From: Methanobrevibacter smithii ATCC 35061
GTDB lineage: Archaea > Methanobacteriota > Methanobacteria > Methanobacteriales > Methanobacteriaceae
DNA: 64,000 nt
NCBI RefSeq assembly: GCF_000016525.1
Contig: NC_009515.1
Location: 1,018,501 to 1,082,500 of the forward strand
Reading direction: 5' to 3'
The notes under the pieces are model-generated. The model saw only the letters and a program-made list of their open reading frames with translations. It had not been told where the DNA came from and ran no database searches. Below, one piece after another: positions 1 to 10,050 of the stretch. The stretch's first letter is position 1. The number at the start of each line of letters is the position of its first letter. The translations under genes were made by a program, and so were the position numbers.

Positions 1-2
1 AA

Positions 3-509
3 GATATTACAGTAAATGGAATTGTAGATGAATTTTGGGAAAAAGTCTACAACAAACGTATGAAAGATTCCAGTTTAACCATGGACGAATTCAAATGGTA
101 CGAAAACAGAAAAGGAAACAGAGGAACAATAAACGGAACTTTATTTGATATTTTATGCACTAAAAATTATGATGAAATTAGCGGCGAATGGGGAGATACT
201 GTTTATGAACCATTAGGAATCGCTCAAATAGAATGTGATATTGTAAGTGCACTTGGCGCATTTGATAATCCTTCATTATACACCATTGAAAACTTAAAAA
301 TACTTGATGGAGTTGAAGCACCAATATCTGAAGTTGTTTCATTTACCCACACATATGCAGGAGAAGTTATTGACGGCGAACATGTCGTAGCTAAAGGAAA
401 AGTCGAAAAAGTCATTAGTGAAGGTAAAAAAGATTCCTACAGACTTGTTATTGGAACTACCAGAGAATCCATGGACGAATATGTTAAACTCAAAGAAAGT
501 CCTGCATGA
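3..509 (+). CDS. C-terminal part of an unidentified conserved protein (possibly nucleotidyltransferase-like)
   Basis: The frame is open from the first full codon at position 3, so this is the last 168 residues of a gene that starts before the window; the ATG at 60 is internal. The visible part is soluble, acidic and rich in beta-strand-like segments, with a conserved-looking stretch around VYEPLGIAQIECDIVSALG and a C-terminal domain ending in YRLVIGTTRE. It resembles the tail of archaeal proteins annotated as predicted nucleotidyltransferases, but no catalytic motif lies in the visible part, so this is a weak guess. It stops at TGA and is followed by a clear terminator, so it is the last gene of its unit. 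Confidence 0.6.
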   Translation, partial: DITVNGIVDEFWEKVYNKRMKDSSLTMDEFKWYENRKGNRGTINGTLFDILCTKNYDEISGEWGDTVYEPLGIAQIECDIVSALGAFDNPSLYTIENLKILDGVEAPISEVVSFTHTYAGEVIDGEHVVAKGKVEKVISEGKKDSYRLVIGTTRESMDEYVKLKESPA

Positions 510-521
510 TAAAATTGTTTT

Positions 522-555
522 AATAGCTAAATATTATTAGCTATTCTCTTTTTTT
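522..555 (+). terminator. Hairpin plus T-run terminator
   Basis: A perfect 9-bp inverted repeat AATAGCTAA / TTAGCTATT (522-530 and 537-545) with a 6-nt loop is followed by seven T residues at 549-555, just after the stop codon at 509. Archaeal termination depends mainly on the U-tract; the hairpin may add to it. Confidence 0.75.
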
Positions 556-648
556 ACTTATTTTTAAATAATTTAAGACATTTATAACCTCTTATTATTT
601 ATATTATCTAATTCTAATCAATAATATCGATTTTAAAGAGGTTAAAAA

Positions 649-1443
649 ATGATAAATATATCATCTATAAAAATGTATATGTACTGCCCAATGAAATTAT
701 ATCTAAAAACACATGTTGATATTTCTCAAAATGACGAATATCAATTATATAATGAAATTAAAAATCTCAAAATAGATATTCAGGATTTATTGCAGAAAAA
801 TATGCGCAAACTAAATAAAACTATGAATTTAAATGAAATAGAAACTGCTTTAGGTCAAAATATAGCTGCATACACCGAAAATAATATCGACACCATAAAG
901 AATTTGAAATTAGGAATTACACAAGAGCAGACAGACGAAATAGTAGATGAAACTTATTTTAACATAAAAATATTGGCTCTCAAAGCCAAAAAGGCCATGA
1001 ATATTCTGGACAAGGACGGAATGGAAATTGTCGAAATGTTTTTTCCAAATTGTATGTATTCATACCTAATGAAAGACAAACACCTTGATTTAGTAGGAAT
1101 ATGTGACAAAATAGAAATTATTGATGGAAAATATTATCCGATAAGTTTTAAAAGTTCAAAACCACCACTTAAAGGAACATGGGACGGTGATGCAATAGAA
1201 CTAGCTGCAAATGCCATCTTAATTGAAGAAGAATTTGACACCGAAGTTTTTGTAGGATTTGTAAAATATTCAAAAATAGACGATAAACGACCGGTAATTA
1301 TGGATATGAATCTTAGAAAAGGACTGTTTAGTGTATTGAATGAAGTTAAAGAAATCATAATTAATAAAAAAATTCCAAAAGTAAAAATAAATGAAAAAAA
1401 GTGTAGAAACTGCGAATATTATGCAATTTGTACAAAAGATTAA
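649..1443 (+). CDS. Stand-alone Cas4-like / RecB-type iron-sulfur protein
   Basis: 264 residues matching the Cas4 (DUF83) architecture. There is one cysteine near the N terminus (C13 in [10 protein letters not shown]) and three near the C terminus (C252, C255, C261 in [10 protein letters not shown]), the 3+1 pattern that binds a [4Fe-4S] cluster. Between them lies a PD-(D/E)XK-like core with D153 (GICDKIEI) and K168. The residue that should be the catalytic glutamate two positions before the lysine is serine (PISFKSS, S166), so nuclease activity is doubtful. Family members act on DNA ends or in CRISPR spacer acquisition, but I see no CRISPR repeat or other cas gene here. It is monocistronic and converges on ehbQ, overlapping its end by 4 nt. 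Confidence 0.75.
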   Translation: MINISSIKMYMYCPMKLYLKTHVDISQNDEYQLYNEIKNLKIDIQDLLQKNMRKLNKTMNLNEIETALGQNIAAYTENNIDTIKNLKLGITQEQTDEIVDETYFNIKILALKAKKAMNILDKDGMEIVEMFFPNCMYSYLMKDKHLDLVGICDKIEIIDGKYYPISFKSSKPPLKGTWDGDAIELAANAILIEEEFDTEVFVGFVKYSKIDDKRPVIMDMNLRKGLFSVLNEVKEIIINKKIPKVKINEKKCRNCEYYAICTKD

Positions 1444-2099
1444 TATTTAATATTCCCATGAAGCTTTTTAATGTCAAAGACTGCAGTATCAGCTATTGCC
1501 ATTACAGCAAGCACTCCCGCCTGTACAGGATCAGTTATAATTAAATCTGCATGCTCCGTAACACTTCCAGGCATATTTAAGGAAATTACAATTACTCCTT
1601 TTTCCTTTTTTATTTTTTTAACAGCTTCAGATATTTCTCCACCCATTAAAGAACCTGCCAATACCAAAACATGCGCTCTTGGAAGTCTTGATACTGCATC
1701 AGTAGCTTCAGCTATATTCTCTTCACCAACAATAGGAAGCGTATCCACACTAATACGTTCTCCACGAATATTATGCCTGTCAGCTTCAGTGATTGCACCT
1801 AAAGCTACTTGAGATACCTGTGCTCCACCACCAACAATAATAATACGTTTTCCATAAATATTTGATTGTGAAGAATGAATTTCTACAGATTTAACTTCTT
1901 TAAGAGATTCCAAATCAGCTATTAATGAATCAATATCTTCCACATGTTCAAGTTCCAAATCTATTGTACCCACATTATTTTTTTCAATAAAAAGGTGAGT
2001 ATAGCTAATATTAACTTCATGTGCAACTATAATTGAAGTAATATCATCCAATACTCCTTTTTTTTCGTCAGATTTAATGGTTAAACTATAATTTTCCAT
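1440..2099 (-). CDS. ehbQ: EhbQ, ACT-domain protein ending the Ehb operon
   Basis: 219 residues. Residues 1-75 form an ACT domain ([20 protein letters not shown], then alternating strands), a fold that usually binds amino acids or other small ligands. The rest is a Rossmann-like domain ([18 protein letters not shown], later [17 protein letters not shown]) that fits the archaeal DUF5612 family. It is the seventeenth and last gene of a run whose order matches ehbA-ehbQ, separated from ehbP by one base, which is why I use the Q letter. It has no membrane segment or Fe-S ligand pattern, so a regulatory rather than catalytic role is likely (inference). Its 3' end overlaps the Cas4-like gene on the other strand by 4 nt. 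Confidence 0.75.
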   Translation of the reverse strand: MENYSLTIKSDEKKGVLDDITSIIVAHEVNISYTHLFIEKNNVGTIDLELEHVEDIDSLIADLESLKEVKSVEIHSSQSNIYGKRIIIVGGGAQVSQVALGAITEADRHNIRGERISVDTLPIVGEENIAEATDAVSRLPRAHVLVLAGSLMGGEISEAVKKIKKEKGVIVISLNMPGSVTEHADLIITDPVQAGVLAVMAIADTAVFDIKKLHGNIKY

Positions 2100-2100
2100 T

Positions 2101-2355
2101 TTAATTCCTTATTTTATCTAATTCAGCATGTGCTCTTTTCCACATTTTTAAATAATTATCCTCTTTTGATACAGGAATTACTTCCAGGCCTAACTCCCTA
2201 TGCTCTTCAATCCAGCTTTCATCAAAAACCGGAATTTCAATTTTAATAGGTTCAGAGGTTTTATTTATAACTATAAGATTCCTATAAGGAAACTGTGTTT
2301 CTACAATATATCCCCCAAGACTTACCATATGTTTTGGCTGCATTACAAATTTCAA
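2101..2355 (-). CDS. ehbP: EhbP, small hydrophilic Ehb subunit
   Basis: 84 residues, soluble, with no cysteine motif and no membrane span. Assigned by position between ehbO and ehbQ. The start is TTG at 2355, because an excellent ribosome-binding site (GAGGTGAT) ends a few bases before it and no upstream ATG exists; the next in-frame ATG is five codons in. The protein carries [18 protein letters not shown], which looks like a beta-sandwich edge. Function unknown; known only as a conserved member of Ehb operons. Confidence 0.75.
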   Translation of the reverse strand: MKFVMQPKHMVSLGGYIVETQFPYRNLIVINKTSEPIKIEIPVFDESWIEEHRELGLEVIPVSKEDNYLKMWKRAHAELDKIRN

Positions 2356-2364
2356 ATAATCACC

Positions 2365-3363
2365 TCATAATACTCCAATTACAATAGCTAATACTCCAAG
2401 CAAAGATGTTCCAACAATAGTTGGCAATAATTGTCTGTTTGTAAATACCGGAGTGAATGCTGAAAAAATACCCATCATAAATACAAATATTAAAGCTACA
2501 ACAATATTAACCAAAATTCCCCATGAAAATATATTTGGAGGTATTCCAATAAATAATACTGAAAACAGAGCACCAAGTACAAACATCAGAAATCCTCTAG
2601 TAACAAATACAACAGACCTATATTTGGCAGCATATTCCATATACGGACCTTCAATTACATCAGATTTTGCTTTAATAATTGAAAATGGATATTCATTTAA
2701 CAGAATCATGTATCCCATGAAAAACACAATTGCTGCAATAGCACCTGATACAGTAAATAAAAACGGCCCGTTAGCCTGCTGATATTGAATTATATCCTGA
2801 AGGAAAATACTTCCACAGTATGTTATAGGTGCAAATACTGCCAAATACAATGGGAATGAACCATAAGTAATCATCCTTAAAGATCTTCTTGCACTTATAT
2901 CTTCCATAAAAGACCTTGTAGTATTTGTATGTGCTGCTCCTTTAGCCAAATCAGGAAACGGCATCCTGACAGACATTACGGACTTGGATAATGCCCCCAT
3001 CAGTACATAACATATTTCTTCAACTTTTAATAAACCTACAACAGCTATTAAACTAGCTAATGCAGGAACATAAAATGCCTGAGGAGTTAAAGCAACCAAT
3101 ATACACAATACTGCCATAAAACATATAATCGGCAATGCCTTATACAATTTTGGAAGAGGTGAAACCACATCAACATTTTTCTTAAATGCAAATTTAATTG
3201 GAGCCATGATTCCAGGAGAAGTTACTGGCGGTCCGATCCTTTGTTGAATTCTAGCATGAACATATTTTCGCTCAATACCTGGCAAAAATGTACTTACAAT
3301 AAAACAAACAATTACTGTAGCAATTACTGCCAAAATAGAAAACATAATAGTATTTTGCATCAT
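2365..3363 (-). CDS. ehbO: EhbO, NuoH-like membrane subunit of hydrogenase B
   Basis: 332 residues with about eight hydrophobic spans. It has the hallmark of the complex I NuoH / hydrogenase HycD family: a cytoplasmic loop after the first helix containing [15 protein letters not shown], and the loop with [10 protein letters not shown]. In complex I and group 4 hydrogenases this subunit couples the hydrophilic [NiFe] module to the membrane ion path. It lies directly after ehbN with a 4-nt gap, in the same transcript. The final third ([20 protein letters not shown]) is less conserved. Confidence is high for the family and for the subunit letter by synteny. Confidence 0.9.
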   Translation of the reverse strand: MMQNTIMFSILAVIATVIVCFIVSTFLPGIERKYVHARIQQRIGPPVTSPGIMAPIKFAFKKNVDVVSPLPKLYKALPIICFMAVLCILVALTPQAFYVPALASLIAVVGLLKVEEICYVLMGALSKSVMSVRMPFPDLAKGAAHTNTTRSFMEDISARRSLRMITYGSFPLYLAVFAPITYCGSIFLQDIIQYQQANGPFLFTVSGAIAAIVFFMGYMILLNEYPFSIIKAKSDVIEGPYMEYAAKYRSVVFVTRGFLMFVLGALFSVLFIGIPPNIFSWGILVNIVVALIFVFMMGIFSAFTPVFTNRQLLPTIVGTSLLGVLAIVIGVL

Positions 3364-3367
3364 AATT

Positions 3368-4495
3368 TTATCTCCTAATTATCTCGATTGCTCTGTCAGT
3401 ACAGGTAAAACACGGATCACACTGTACAATACACAACTGCGCATCAGTTATTTGATCACCGATACATGCATATTGCATTGCACCTATATTTGCCATAGAA
3501 GGTGTCCTGATAATAGAATGTCTGACTCTTCCGCTTTCTAAAGCATATGAATGATATAATGTTCCCCTTGGAACTTCAATACGGCTTTCAATAATATCTG
3601 TGTCTTTCATTTCCCAATCATGAGTTACAACCGGACCTTCAGGCAAGTTTTTAACAGCCTGACGAATGATTTTTATTGATTCAAATGATTCTAATGCCCT
3701 CATCATCAAATTAGATTTAACATCTCCATCTTCCTGAGTTATAATATTAAAATCAAACGGATCATATTCACTCATTGTTGTTCTTAAATCATATACCACA
3801 CCAGTAGCTCTTAAAGACGGGCCGGAAACATCTAATTTAATAGCCTGTTTTTGAGGAAGTACACCTATTCCGGTAATCCTTGACATCAATATTGAATCAG
3901 AAGTAAATCTGTTTACAAAGTCAGTTAAGCCTTCTTCCAGTGCATCCATATCATTAGCTAATCTTTCAAGTCTTTTAGAATCCAGCTCACATCTTGGCCT
4001 AACACCACCAATAACAGAACAACCATACTGAACCCTGTTACCTCCAATCATGTTTAGAAGTTCCATTACTATTTCCCTAAGATAGAAAACTCTCATTGAA
4101 AAGGTTTCATGAGCTAAAACTTCACAACCATGAGCCAAATATAGGAAATGACTATGTAATCTTTCTAATTCCCCAACAATTATCCTAATATAACTTGCCC
4201 TTTCCGGAATTTCAATATCCAAACCCAATTCCGCAGTCCTTACAGAATTCCAAACATGAGCATTAGAACAGATTCCACATATTTTTTCAGTTAACGCATT
4301 GGCTTTTTCAACAGGGAGTCCTTCCATGATTCTTTCTACACCCCTATGGTTAACACCAATAGTTATTTCAGCTTCTTGTACAATTTCATCTTCTACAAAA
4401 AGCCTTACTCTGTATGGCTCCAATGCAGCAGGGTGAACTGTACCCATAGGAATTTCTGTTTCTATAATTTTACTATTCGGTATTTTTTCATCCAT
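3368..4495 (-). CDS. ehbN: EhbN, [NiFe] hydrogenase large subunit
   Basis: 375 residues, homologous to NuoD and to large subunits of group 4 membrane hydrogenases. Both nickel-binding pairs are present: L1 as [13 protein letters not shown] around residue 70, and L2 as CDPCFTC close to the C terminus. The protein ends 10 residues after the last cysteine, so little or no C-terminal peptide would be removed in maturation. It carries the H2-activating site of the complex, which in this lineage reduces ferredoxin for CO2-assimilating oxidoreductases at the expense of the ion gradient. The HypF encoded at 38212 would help build its Ni-Fe cofactor. Confidence 0.95.
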   Translation of the reverse strand: MDEKIPNSKIIETEIPMGTVHPAALEPYRVRLFVEDEIVQEAEITIGVNHRGVERIMEGLPVEKANALTEKICGICSNAHVWNSVRTAELGLDIEIPERASYIRIIVGELERLHSHFLYLAHGCEVLAHETFSMRVFYLREIVMELLNMIGGNRVQYGCSVIGGVRPRCELDSKRLERLANDMDALEEGLTDFVNRFTSDSILMSRITGIGVLPQKQAIKLDVSGPSLRATGVVYDLRTTMSEYDPFDFNIITQEDGDVKSNLMMRALESFESIKIIRQAVKNLPEGPVVTHDWEMKDTDIIESRIEVPRGTLYHSYALESGRVRHSIIRTPSMANIGAMQYACIGDQITDAQLCIVQCDPCFTCTDRAIEIIRR

Positions 4496-4513
4496 TTTTT
4501 TAAACTCCCCTTT

Positions 4514-4960
4514 TTAATCTGCATCCAGTAATTTTGGTAAAATTGATACAACACCAGATAAAACATCCTGAGGCCTTACAGCACAGCCAGGAACTTTTGC
4601 ATCTACTGGTATAATGTTTTCAACAGGCCCTTCAATTTCTTCAGAAGGAATATCTCCATGAATATTCTTATAAACTCCACCCATTAAAGCACAGCTTCCA
4701 GCAGCTACTACCAATTTAGGTTCAGGGATAGCCTTATAAATTTCTTCCAACGGTTTTCTGTTTAATTTGGTTACAGGACCTGTAACTACTAAAACATCAG
4801 CTTCACGAGGATTCCATGTTAAGAAAACCTTATACTGTTCAGCATCGAATCTAGGTGATAATACAGAGTTAACAATCTCAATATCGCACCCATTACATCC
4901 ACCAGTATAAACCAACATCAGATGTATTGCTCTTGCTCTTGAAAATGATTTAATTCCCAT
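4514..4960 (-). CDS. ehbM: EhbM, [NiFe] hydrogenase small subunit
   Basis: 148 residues, NuoB-type small subunit. Cluster ligands are visible: [12 protein letters not shown] near residue 20, [14 protein letters not shown] near residue 90 and KVPGCAVRP near residue 120, together the four cysteines of one proximal [4Fe-4S] cluster. This passes electrons between EhbN and the ferredoxin subunits EhbL/EhbK. It sits between ehbL and ehbN, the usual small-then-large order. The length is that of the group 4 family, which lacks the extra Fe-S domain of group 1 small subunits. Confidence 0.95.
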   Translation of the reverse strand: MGIKSFSRARAIHLMLVYTGGCNGCDIEIVNSVLSPRFDAEQYKVFLTWNPREADVLVVTGPVTKLNRKPLEEIYKAIPEPKLVVAAGSCALMGGVYKNIHGDIPSEEIEGPVENIIPVDAKVPGCAVRPQDVLSGVVSILPKLLDAD

Positions 4961-4970
4961 ATAATCCCCC

Positions 4971-5456
4971 TTAATCCTCTCTATTTTTTAATATTGTTTT
5001 ATCTGAAAGATACTGTGAAATAACTTTTAATTTATCATCAGATATTTTAACTGGCTGATTAATAAGTTCTGAAACATCCACTTCCTGATTTCCAACAGTA
5101 TTTGGATGGATAGTTCCTTTTTCACCATATAATAAAAATACAGGGCAGAAATCATGACAATAATAACATACCACACATTTTAGCGAATTTAATTCAGGAA
5201 CTTCTGTTTTTGTCCAGCTGTCAGTCAATTTTACCGGAGATGCTAATTTCTTCATTTCAATAGCATTGGTTGGACAAACATTGGCACAGCCTCCACAACC
5301 AATACAGGCATCTTCATCTACTTTTTTTGCCGGTTTAACAGAAAGTGTACTTATCTGTTTTCGCATTTCCATGTCAGTAACTCTATCTGCTGCGAAAAAT
5401 ATTCTTTTAAAGTTAGTGAATGCTCCTTCCAGTGCTATTTTAAGCATGTTTCTCAT
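4971..5456 (-). CDS. ehbL: EhbL, 2[4Fe-4S] ferredoxin subunit
   Basis: 161 residues. Two cluster motifs are present: [12 protein letters not shown] around residue 50 and [12 protein letters not shown] around residue 95, similar to NuoI/MbhN-type electron-relay subunits. The N-terminal 40 residues ([17 protein letters not shown]) form an amphipathic helix that could dock it to the membrane part. The ATG follows directly on the stop codon of ehbK, so the two ferredoxin genes are translationally coupled. The C-terminal 50 residues are charged and of unknown role. Confidence 0.92.
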   Translation of the reverse strand: MRNMLKIALEGAFTNFKRIFFAADRVTDMEMRKQISTLSVKPAKKVDEDACIGCGGCANVCPTNAIEMKKLASPVKLTDSWTKTEVPELNSLKCVVCYYCHDFCPVFLLYGEKGTIHPNTVGNQEVDVSELINQPVKISDDKLKVISQYLSDKTILKNRED

Positions 5457-6872
5457 TTAGATCTCCTCTATAGAATCTTTAAAATTTCTCTCAAACATAA
5501 ATGCATTTGCAGGACAGGCGTTTTTACATGCTCCACAATATTTACATTTGTCTTCATCTACTTCAAATTTGCCATTATTTTTATTAATTGCATCATATGG
5601 ACAAATATCATAACACAAACCACAGTGCATACATAATTGCTGTTCAATGAAACAGAATCCATCAACAATCTCTTTTTTATGCATAGTAGTTCTTGGAATT
5701 GCATTAACTGGACAGTACACACCACAGTTTTCACATAAAATACATTTATCTAAATCAACAGAGATTGTTCCTCTATGTAGAGTAATAGCTTCCTTAGGAC
5801 ATACTTCACAACATATTCCACATGAAATACATTCATCAGTTATTGATCCATCCCAAGTAGCTACTTTAAACAACCTTGCATCATTTTCACAGACTTTAAC
5901 ACAGTTTCCACAGGATACGCAAAATCCGGCAAGTGTGTTTTGTTCTTCGCCAGTTATTTCATTAACAAGAAGCATTTCATCATCTTCTTTTAATGTAGCT
6001 ACCGGACAAGAATCAATAGCTATTTTATGTGCTTTTGGTATATTTTCTCCAATATCTTCTGTTGGATCATATCTTAATTTTGAATCTTCATATCTCAAAG
6101 AATCATTTTCAGACAAACTAGCGCATAATCCGCAATTAATACAAGAGATAATTGAACCTTCCGGTTTTTGATTAATATGATTTACATTTATTTTAAACTT
6201 CCCAATAGATATTGCATTATGAGGACATGCTTTCAAACAATTTAAACAAAGTGTACATGTGCTTTTATTAACAATGTGGTTTTTATTCATTGCACCATTA
6301 GGACAGACATCACTACAAAGTCCACAATCACTGCAAATACCTTCATCCCTATCTAAAGTTACCTGGATTGTACCTGTCGGACAGTACTTTTCACATCTTC
6401 CACAATAAATACACCTGTCATAATCTGTTGTGAAATAGCTTCTGGTTACCTCTGTTGTTTCACTAGGCTTATGAGGTACTCCTTTATATGTTGGTAATGC
6501 ATTGCTTAAAGATTTTATAAACTCCAACTGTTTTTCTTCAGTTAATCTAAAGCTGTCAATCCTGGAATTTGATGGGCAAGCTTCTTCACAAACTCCGCAA
6601 CGTGAACAAATACCATAAACAATCCCATCTTCAATTTTAATATTATCTATAGGGCAGTTATACATACACATCCCACAGCCGCTGCATTTGGCTCTGTCTA
6701 CAACATAACCCCCATAGCTATTAATGAATATTGCATTACTTGGACAATTTTTATAACATAAACCACAAGTAAGGCAACTTAAAGCTTTTCCATTAATTAA
6801 ACGAATAGCTTTTGTAGGACACTGTTTAATACATTCCCCTTTTCCATCACATGTATTAGTTGATACAAACAT
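5457..6872 (-). CDS. ehbK: EhbK, polyferredoxin
   Basis: 471 residues, almost entirely tandem ferredoxin modules. I count about thirteen C-x2-C-x2-C-type motifs, most completed by x3-CP, from residue 8 to near residue 455. Two are irregular: the first is CDGKGECIKQCP with five residues between the first cysteines, and the one near residue 255 (CINCGLC) is followed by SLS instead of a nearby fourth cysteine, with the closing SCPV about 40 residues later. It would act as an electron wire between the hydrogenase module and ferredoxin-dependent enzymes. It sits between ehbJ and ehbL. Confidence 0.93.
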   Translation of the reverse strand: MFVSTNTCDGKGECIKQCPTKAIRLINGKALSCLTCGLCYKNCPSNAIFINSYGGYVVDRAKCSGCGMCMYNCPIDNIKIEDGIVYGICSRCGVCEEACPSNSRIDSFRLTEEKQLEFIKSLSNALPTYKGVPHKPSETTEVTRSYFTTDYDRCIYCGRCEKYCPTGTIQVTLDRDEGICSDCGLCSDVCPNGAMNKNHIVNKSTCTLCLNCLKACPHNAISIGKFKINVNHINQKPEGSIISCINCGLCASLSENDSLRYEDSKLRYDPTEDIGENIPKAHKIAIDSCPVATLKEDDEMLLVNEITGEEQNTLAGFCVSCGNCVKVCENDARLFKVATWDGSITDECISCGICCEVCPKEAITLHRGTISVDLDKCILCENCGVYCPVNAIPRTTMHKKEIVDGFCFIEQQLCMHCGLCYDICPYDAINKNNGKFEVDEDKCKYCGACKNACPANAFMFERNFKDSIEEI

Positions 6873-6882
6873 TATAAACCCC

Positions 6883-7131
6883 TCAATCTCCTCTTCCGAA
6901 TAATAATTTACCTACAAAAATACCAATTAATGCAAAGAAAAATCCTGAAGCTATTGGCATATCTGTGTAAAATGGAAACGGACCTAATTGCCATGCAGAA
7001 ACTAAACCTACAATGAAAATTATTACAAATGATGCTAAAGTGAACTGTGTATCCATAGATTTAGTTTTAATTTGAGAACCTATAAGAACTCCAAATAAAA
7101 ATCCAAATATTATCGCTCCTAAATTTAACAT
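6883..7131 (-). CDS. ehbJ: EhbJ, small membrane subunit
   Basis: 82 residues with about three hydrophobic spans (LGAIIFGFLFGVLIG at the N terminus, then two more). A glycine-rich end (KLLFGRGD) faces the cytoplasm by the positive-inside rule. There is no recognisable catalytic motif; assigned by position between ehbI and ehbK. Such small subunits of group 4 hydrogenases are thought to support the ion-translocating module. Confidence 0.8.
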   Translation of the reverse strand: MLNLGAIIFGFLFGVLIGSQIKTKSMDTQFTLASFVIIFIVGLVSAWQLGPFPFYTDMPIASGFFFALIGIFVGKLLFGRGD

Positions 7132-7140
7132 ATGTTCACC

Positions 7141-7614
7141 TCAGTTTTCCTCTTCAAATTTTTTAAATCCCATGAAAGCTATAACAATTGCACTTAAACC
7201 AACAAACACTTTTAATCCAACAACTATATTTAAATACGGGACTATTCCTGCATTTGTTACATCAGGATAATGGAAAATTGTTCTTACAAATCCTGGAACT
7301 ACTCCTGAAAGATCTGTTCCTACATTATACAAGAAAGCACCTGCAAAGAATAAACCTACAAGACCAAGACCAATATAAACCAAAATTCCGAAACTTTCTA
7401 CAATATCTACAAAATTATGAGAAAAATTTATTGGGGATTTATCTAATCCATACACCAAAATACATAGAATAACACCTGCAGTAATCATAGCTCCACCTTG
7501 GAAACCACCTCCAGGAGTTATATGTCCTCCCAAAATAGTCATTATTCCCATACATGATACAAAAATTGCAATAGGTAAAGCTATCAACTTTAAAATCACA
7601 CTATTCTGACTCAT
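7141..7614 (-). CDS. ehbI: EhbI, MnhB/MrpB-like membrane subunit
   Basis: 157 residues with four hydrophobic spans. It shows the MnhB family signature GGHITPGGGFQGGAMI around residues 28-45, found in Mrp Na+/H+ antiporters and Mbh/Mbx hydrogenases. This suggests a role in the ion-pumping module. It overlaps the upstream ehbH by 4 nt, an ATGA-type junction that implies coupled translation. Confidence 0.88.
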   Translation of the reverse strand: MSQNSVILKLIALPIAIFVSCMGIMTILGGHITPGGGFQGGAMITAGVILCILVYGLDKSPINFSHNFVDIVESFGILVYIGLGLVGLFFAGAFLYNVGTDLSGVVPGFVRTIFHYPDVTNAGIVPYLNIVVGLKVFVGLSAIVIAFMGFKKFEEEN

Positions 7615-7889
7615 TCTTCTTTACCCCCTAATCTTCCTCTACCAAATACAAGTAAAACAACTAAACCTGCAGTCAGTAATATAATAGACTCACCTAAGGT
7701 ATCATAACCTCTAAAATCAAAAATTACAACAGTAATTAAGTTTGGAGATATGCTGGTACCTAAAGCATTGTAAATATTACTTACACCAGGAACAATGACT
7801 TTATTTAAGTTAAATAATGCATCAAATAAAGATATAGAAAATAATACAGCCACTACTGATGCAACTAAAGTTTTAATACTGTTAGACAA
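7611..7889 (-). CDS. ehbH: EhbH, MbhE-like membrane subunit
   Basis: 92 residues from a TTG start at 7889, chosen because GGGTGG lies five bases before it; a longer frame reaches TTG at 7919 but has no binding site. The start overlaps the stop codon of ehbG. The region IFDFRGYDTLGESIILL near residues 55-72 is the signature of the C-terminal part of MnhA and of the MbhE subunit of membrane hydrogenases. Two membrane spans flank it. It belongs to the antiporter-like module together with ehbA-G and ehbI. Confidence 0.85.
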   Translation of the reverse strand: MSNSIKTLVASVVAVLFSISLFDALFNLNKVIVPGVSNIYNALGTSISPNLITVVIFDFRGYDTLGESIILLTAGLVVLLVFGRGRLGGKEE

Positions 7890-8217
7890 GGTTACCACCC
7901 CAGTAAACAAATACCACAACTATTCCCAGCACCATTACTGCATAAAATATCATTTTATCCAATGAATCATCCTGCTCTATTTTAAATTTAGGAATTAATG
8001 GCATATTCTTTATTAAAACAACAAGAACAATCAAAGTAACAAGCCCTGAAAGCAATATATGAACATGTCTCAATAATAAACATGTCAACACTAATGAAAC
8101 AATCAATAATATTTCAGATGTAATACTTCCAGAAACATCTGCATTAGTTACAGGACCTGGAGAAAAGAATTTTCTAAAATCCTTTACAACATTGAAAATT
8201 TGATCATAAAGTTTCAT
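7882..8217 (-). CDS. ehbG: EhbG, small membrane subunit
   Basis: 111 residues. A hydrophilic N-terminal 30 residues (YDQIFNVVKDFRKFFSPGP) precedes three hydrophobic spans. Assigned by position. It overlaps ehbF upstream by 4 nt and ehbH downstream by 8 nt, so the three are probably translationally coupled. No motif points to a function beyond membership of the hydrogenase complex. Confidence 0.8.
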   Translation of the reverse strand: MKLYDQIFNVVKDFRKFFSPGPVTNADVSGSITSEILLIVSLVLTCLLLRHVHILLSGLVTLIVLVVLIKNMPLIPKFKIEQDDSLDKMIFYAVMVLGIVVVFVYWGGNLV

Positions 8218-9671
8218 AAAATACCTCCTACAAACTCATAAATTCCATTTGTAACAAGACCTGGGCAAAGACCCAATATAATAATTAAAGCCAATAAAAC
8301 AACCATTGCAAATACTGCTGATTTAGGAACCTCCTTGTCAGGGACTTCCAAACCTTTTGGTTTTGGTCTTAAAAACATTCCATAGAATGTTTTAACAAAT
8401 ACAACAAATGTAGCTATACTTACTATAACCGCAAGAATGGATAATTCCGGATATCCGCAACTTAATGAAGCTTGAACAAGCATTAATTTACTTTGGAATC
8501 CGCTGAATGGAGGAACACCAGCCATTGCCAAACCACCAAATAAAAGCATTAAACCAACTTTCGGATGATAAGCAAGCAATCCTCCCAATTTACGGGTGTC
8601 TTCCTCTTTAGTTACATAAGCAATAAGTCCGAATCCTATAAATAATAATGCAGTAGTAATTATTTCATTAAGTGCCTGGAAAAGACCTGCAGTAATTGCA
8701 AATTGAGTTCCAAGACCAATACCTAAACCGATAAAACCAAGCTCACCAACTGCCAAATAACCAATCATTCTTCTGAAGTCTGTTTGAGTTAAAGCCAGTG
8801 AAACACCTAGAATCATAGCCAATACTGAAAACAAAACCAATAACAGTTCAAATATTGGCAATTCATGGAATATTCTAAACATTATCAATACAATTGAAAT
8901 CATTGAAATAACCGTAAATGTTTGAAGCAAAGCTGCACCATGAGGTTCTGCTTTACTGTACATTCCGGATTTTATAATATGGAACGGAGGCAAACCTGAA
9001 GCATATAACCATCCGAAGAATATTAAAGCAAATGACATTAAAAATACTGGGGAGGTATAACTTAAAGTTCCATTGTGAAGAGCCACAATTATATCAGAAA
9101 TGTTAATATTACCAGTACTTGCAAGTAAGAATCCGATTCCTAAAAGCATTATCGGACTTCCAATAGATCCTAAAATCATATATTTAAGAGCCATTTCATA
9201 ACTGTAATCCATAGGAGACGCAATTACAATACCTACTTGAACCAATGCAAGTATCTCAAAGAATACAAACATGTTAAATATATCATCAGTAAGCATTAAT
9301 GCAGTTACAGATGCTGTACCCATGAACAATAAGAACAAATACTGTCCGGATGCTTTTTTATATTTTGACAAGTAAATAAAAGCTACTAAAAATGTTATTA
9401 AACCTACTGCAGCTATGAATATCTGTTGCAGCATGTCAAAAGCATAAGTAATAGCCGGATGATAAATTACACCAGTTGCATTATCCAACATCGGAGTATA
9501 TCCTCCAAAGAAGTGCAATCCATAATTGGAAAGCAATGGAATAATCGGTAAACAGATAGCAACTACAAATGTTAATACTTTAATAGATTTATTAAATTTA
9601 GCAAAAGCATTTACAAGTATTGCACAAAGCATAGGAACTACTACCATAAGAGGAATCAAATAGTTACTCAT
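8214..9671 (-). CDS. ehbF: EhbF, antiporter-like NuoN/MrpD subunit
   Basis: 485 residues and about fourteen membrane spans, the size and pattern of the NuoL/M/N - MrpD proton-pumping family. The family core is evident in [18 protein letters not shown] (lysine-bearing helix), [10 protein letters not shown] and [19 protein letters not shown]. This is the probable ion channel whose gradient drives endergonic ferredoxin reduction by H2. It overlaps ehbE by 8 nt and ehbG by 4 nt. High confidence for family and position. Confidence 0.93.
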   Translation of the reverse strand: MSNYLIPLMVVVPMLCAILVNAFAKFNKSIKVLTFVVAICLPIIPLLSNYGLHFFGGYTPMLDNATGVIYHPAITYAFDMLQQIFIAAVGLITFLVAFIYLSKYKKASGQYLFLLFMGTASVTALMLTDDIFNMFVFFEILALVQVGIVIASPMDYSYEMALKYMILGSIGSPIMLLGIGFLLASTGNINISDIIVALHNGTLSYTSPVFLMSFALIFFGWLYASGLPPFHIIKSGMYSKAEPHGAALLQTFTVISMISIVLIMFRIFHELPIFELLLVLFSVLAMILGVSLALTQTDFRRMIGYLAVGELGFIGLGIGLGTQFAITAGLFQALNEIITTALLFIGFGLIAYVTKEEDTRKLGGLLAYHPKVGLMLLFGGLAMAGVPPFSGFQSKLMLVQASLSCGYPELSILAVIVSIATFVVFVKTFYGMFLRPKPKGLEVPDKEVPKSAVFAMVVLLALIIILGLCPGLVTNGIYEFVGGIL

Positions 9672-10050
9672 CGTATTCCTCCTGTTTAGATGTATCAGCC
9701 AACAGTACTTTTGTACTTAAAGTTCCGTATTTCTTGTAAATAACCATTACAATAGCCAACATTACAGCCAATGTACTTGCACCGATTACAATACTGGTAA
9801 GTACCAATCCAAAAGGCAATGGATAAGCAGAGTTTACAGCAAACCATGACGGAGACATTCCAGGCATCAAAATTGGAACTACTCCTCCAGGTTTGTATCC
9901 AATAGCTATAATAAATAAATTTGCACCTTCTTCAATGAAACTAATACCAATTATTTTCTTTACAATATTATCAATGAAAATAGCTGCAAAAAGACCAACA
10001 ACTACCAATGCTCCTGCAGTAAATAATGCTGCTAATTGCATATATGCCAT
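9664..10050 (-). CDS. ehbE: EhbE, NuoK/MrpC-like membrane subunit
   Basis: 128 residues with three membrane spans, as in NuoK and MrpC. The family hallmark is the second helix with conserved glutamate in [18 protein letters not shown], followed by a third helix. A short extramembrane segment ([17 protein letters not shown]) separates spans 2 and 3. It shares a single base with ehbD (stop/start overlap) and 8 nt with ehbF. It is part of the antiporter-like arm. Confidence 0.88.
   Translation of the reverse strand: MAYMQLAALFTAGALVVVGLFAAIFIDNIVKKIIGISFIEEGANLFIIAIGYKPGGVVPILMPGMSPSWFAVNSAYPLPFGLVLTSIVIGASTLAVMLAIVMVIYKKYGTLSTKVLLADTSKQEEYDE

Noticed and set aside
649-1443. CRISPR locus suggested by the Cas4-like gene
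   Set aside because: No regularly spaced repeats or other cas genes anywhere in the window.
5647-6171. Long plus-strand frame opposite ehbK
   Set aside because: It is the shadow of the cysteine-rich polyferredoxin on the other strand.
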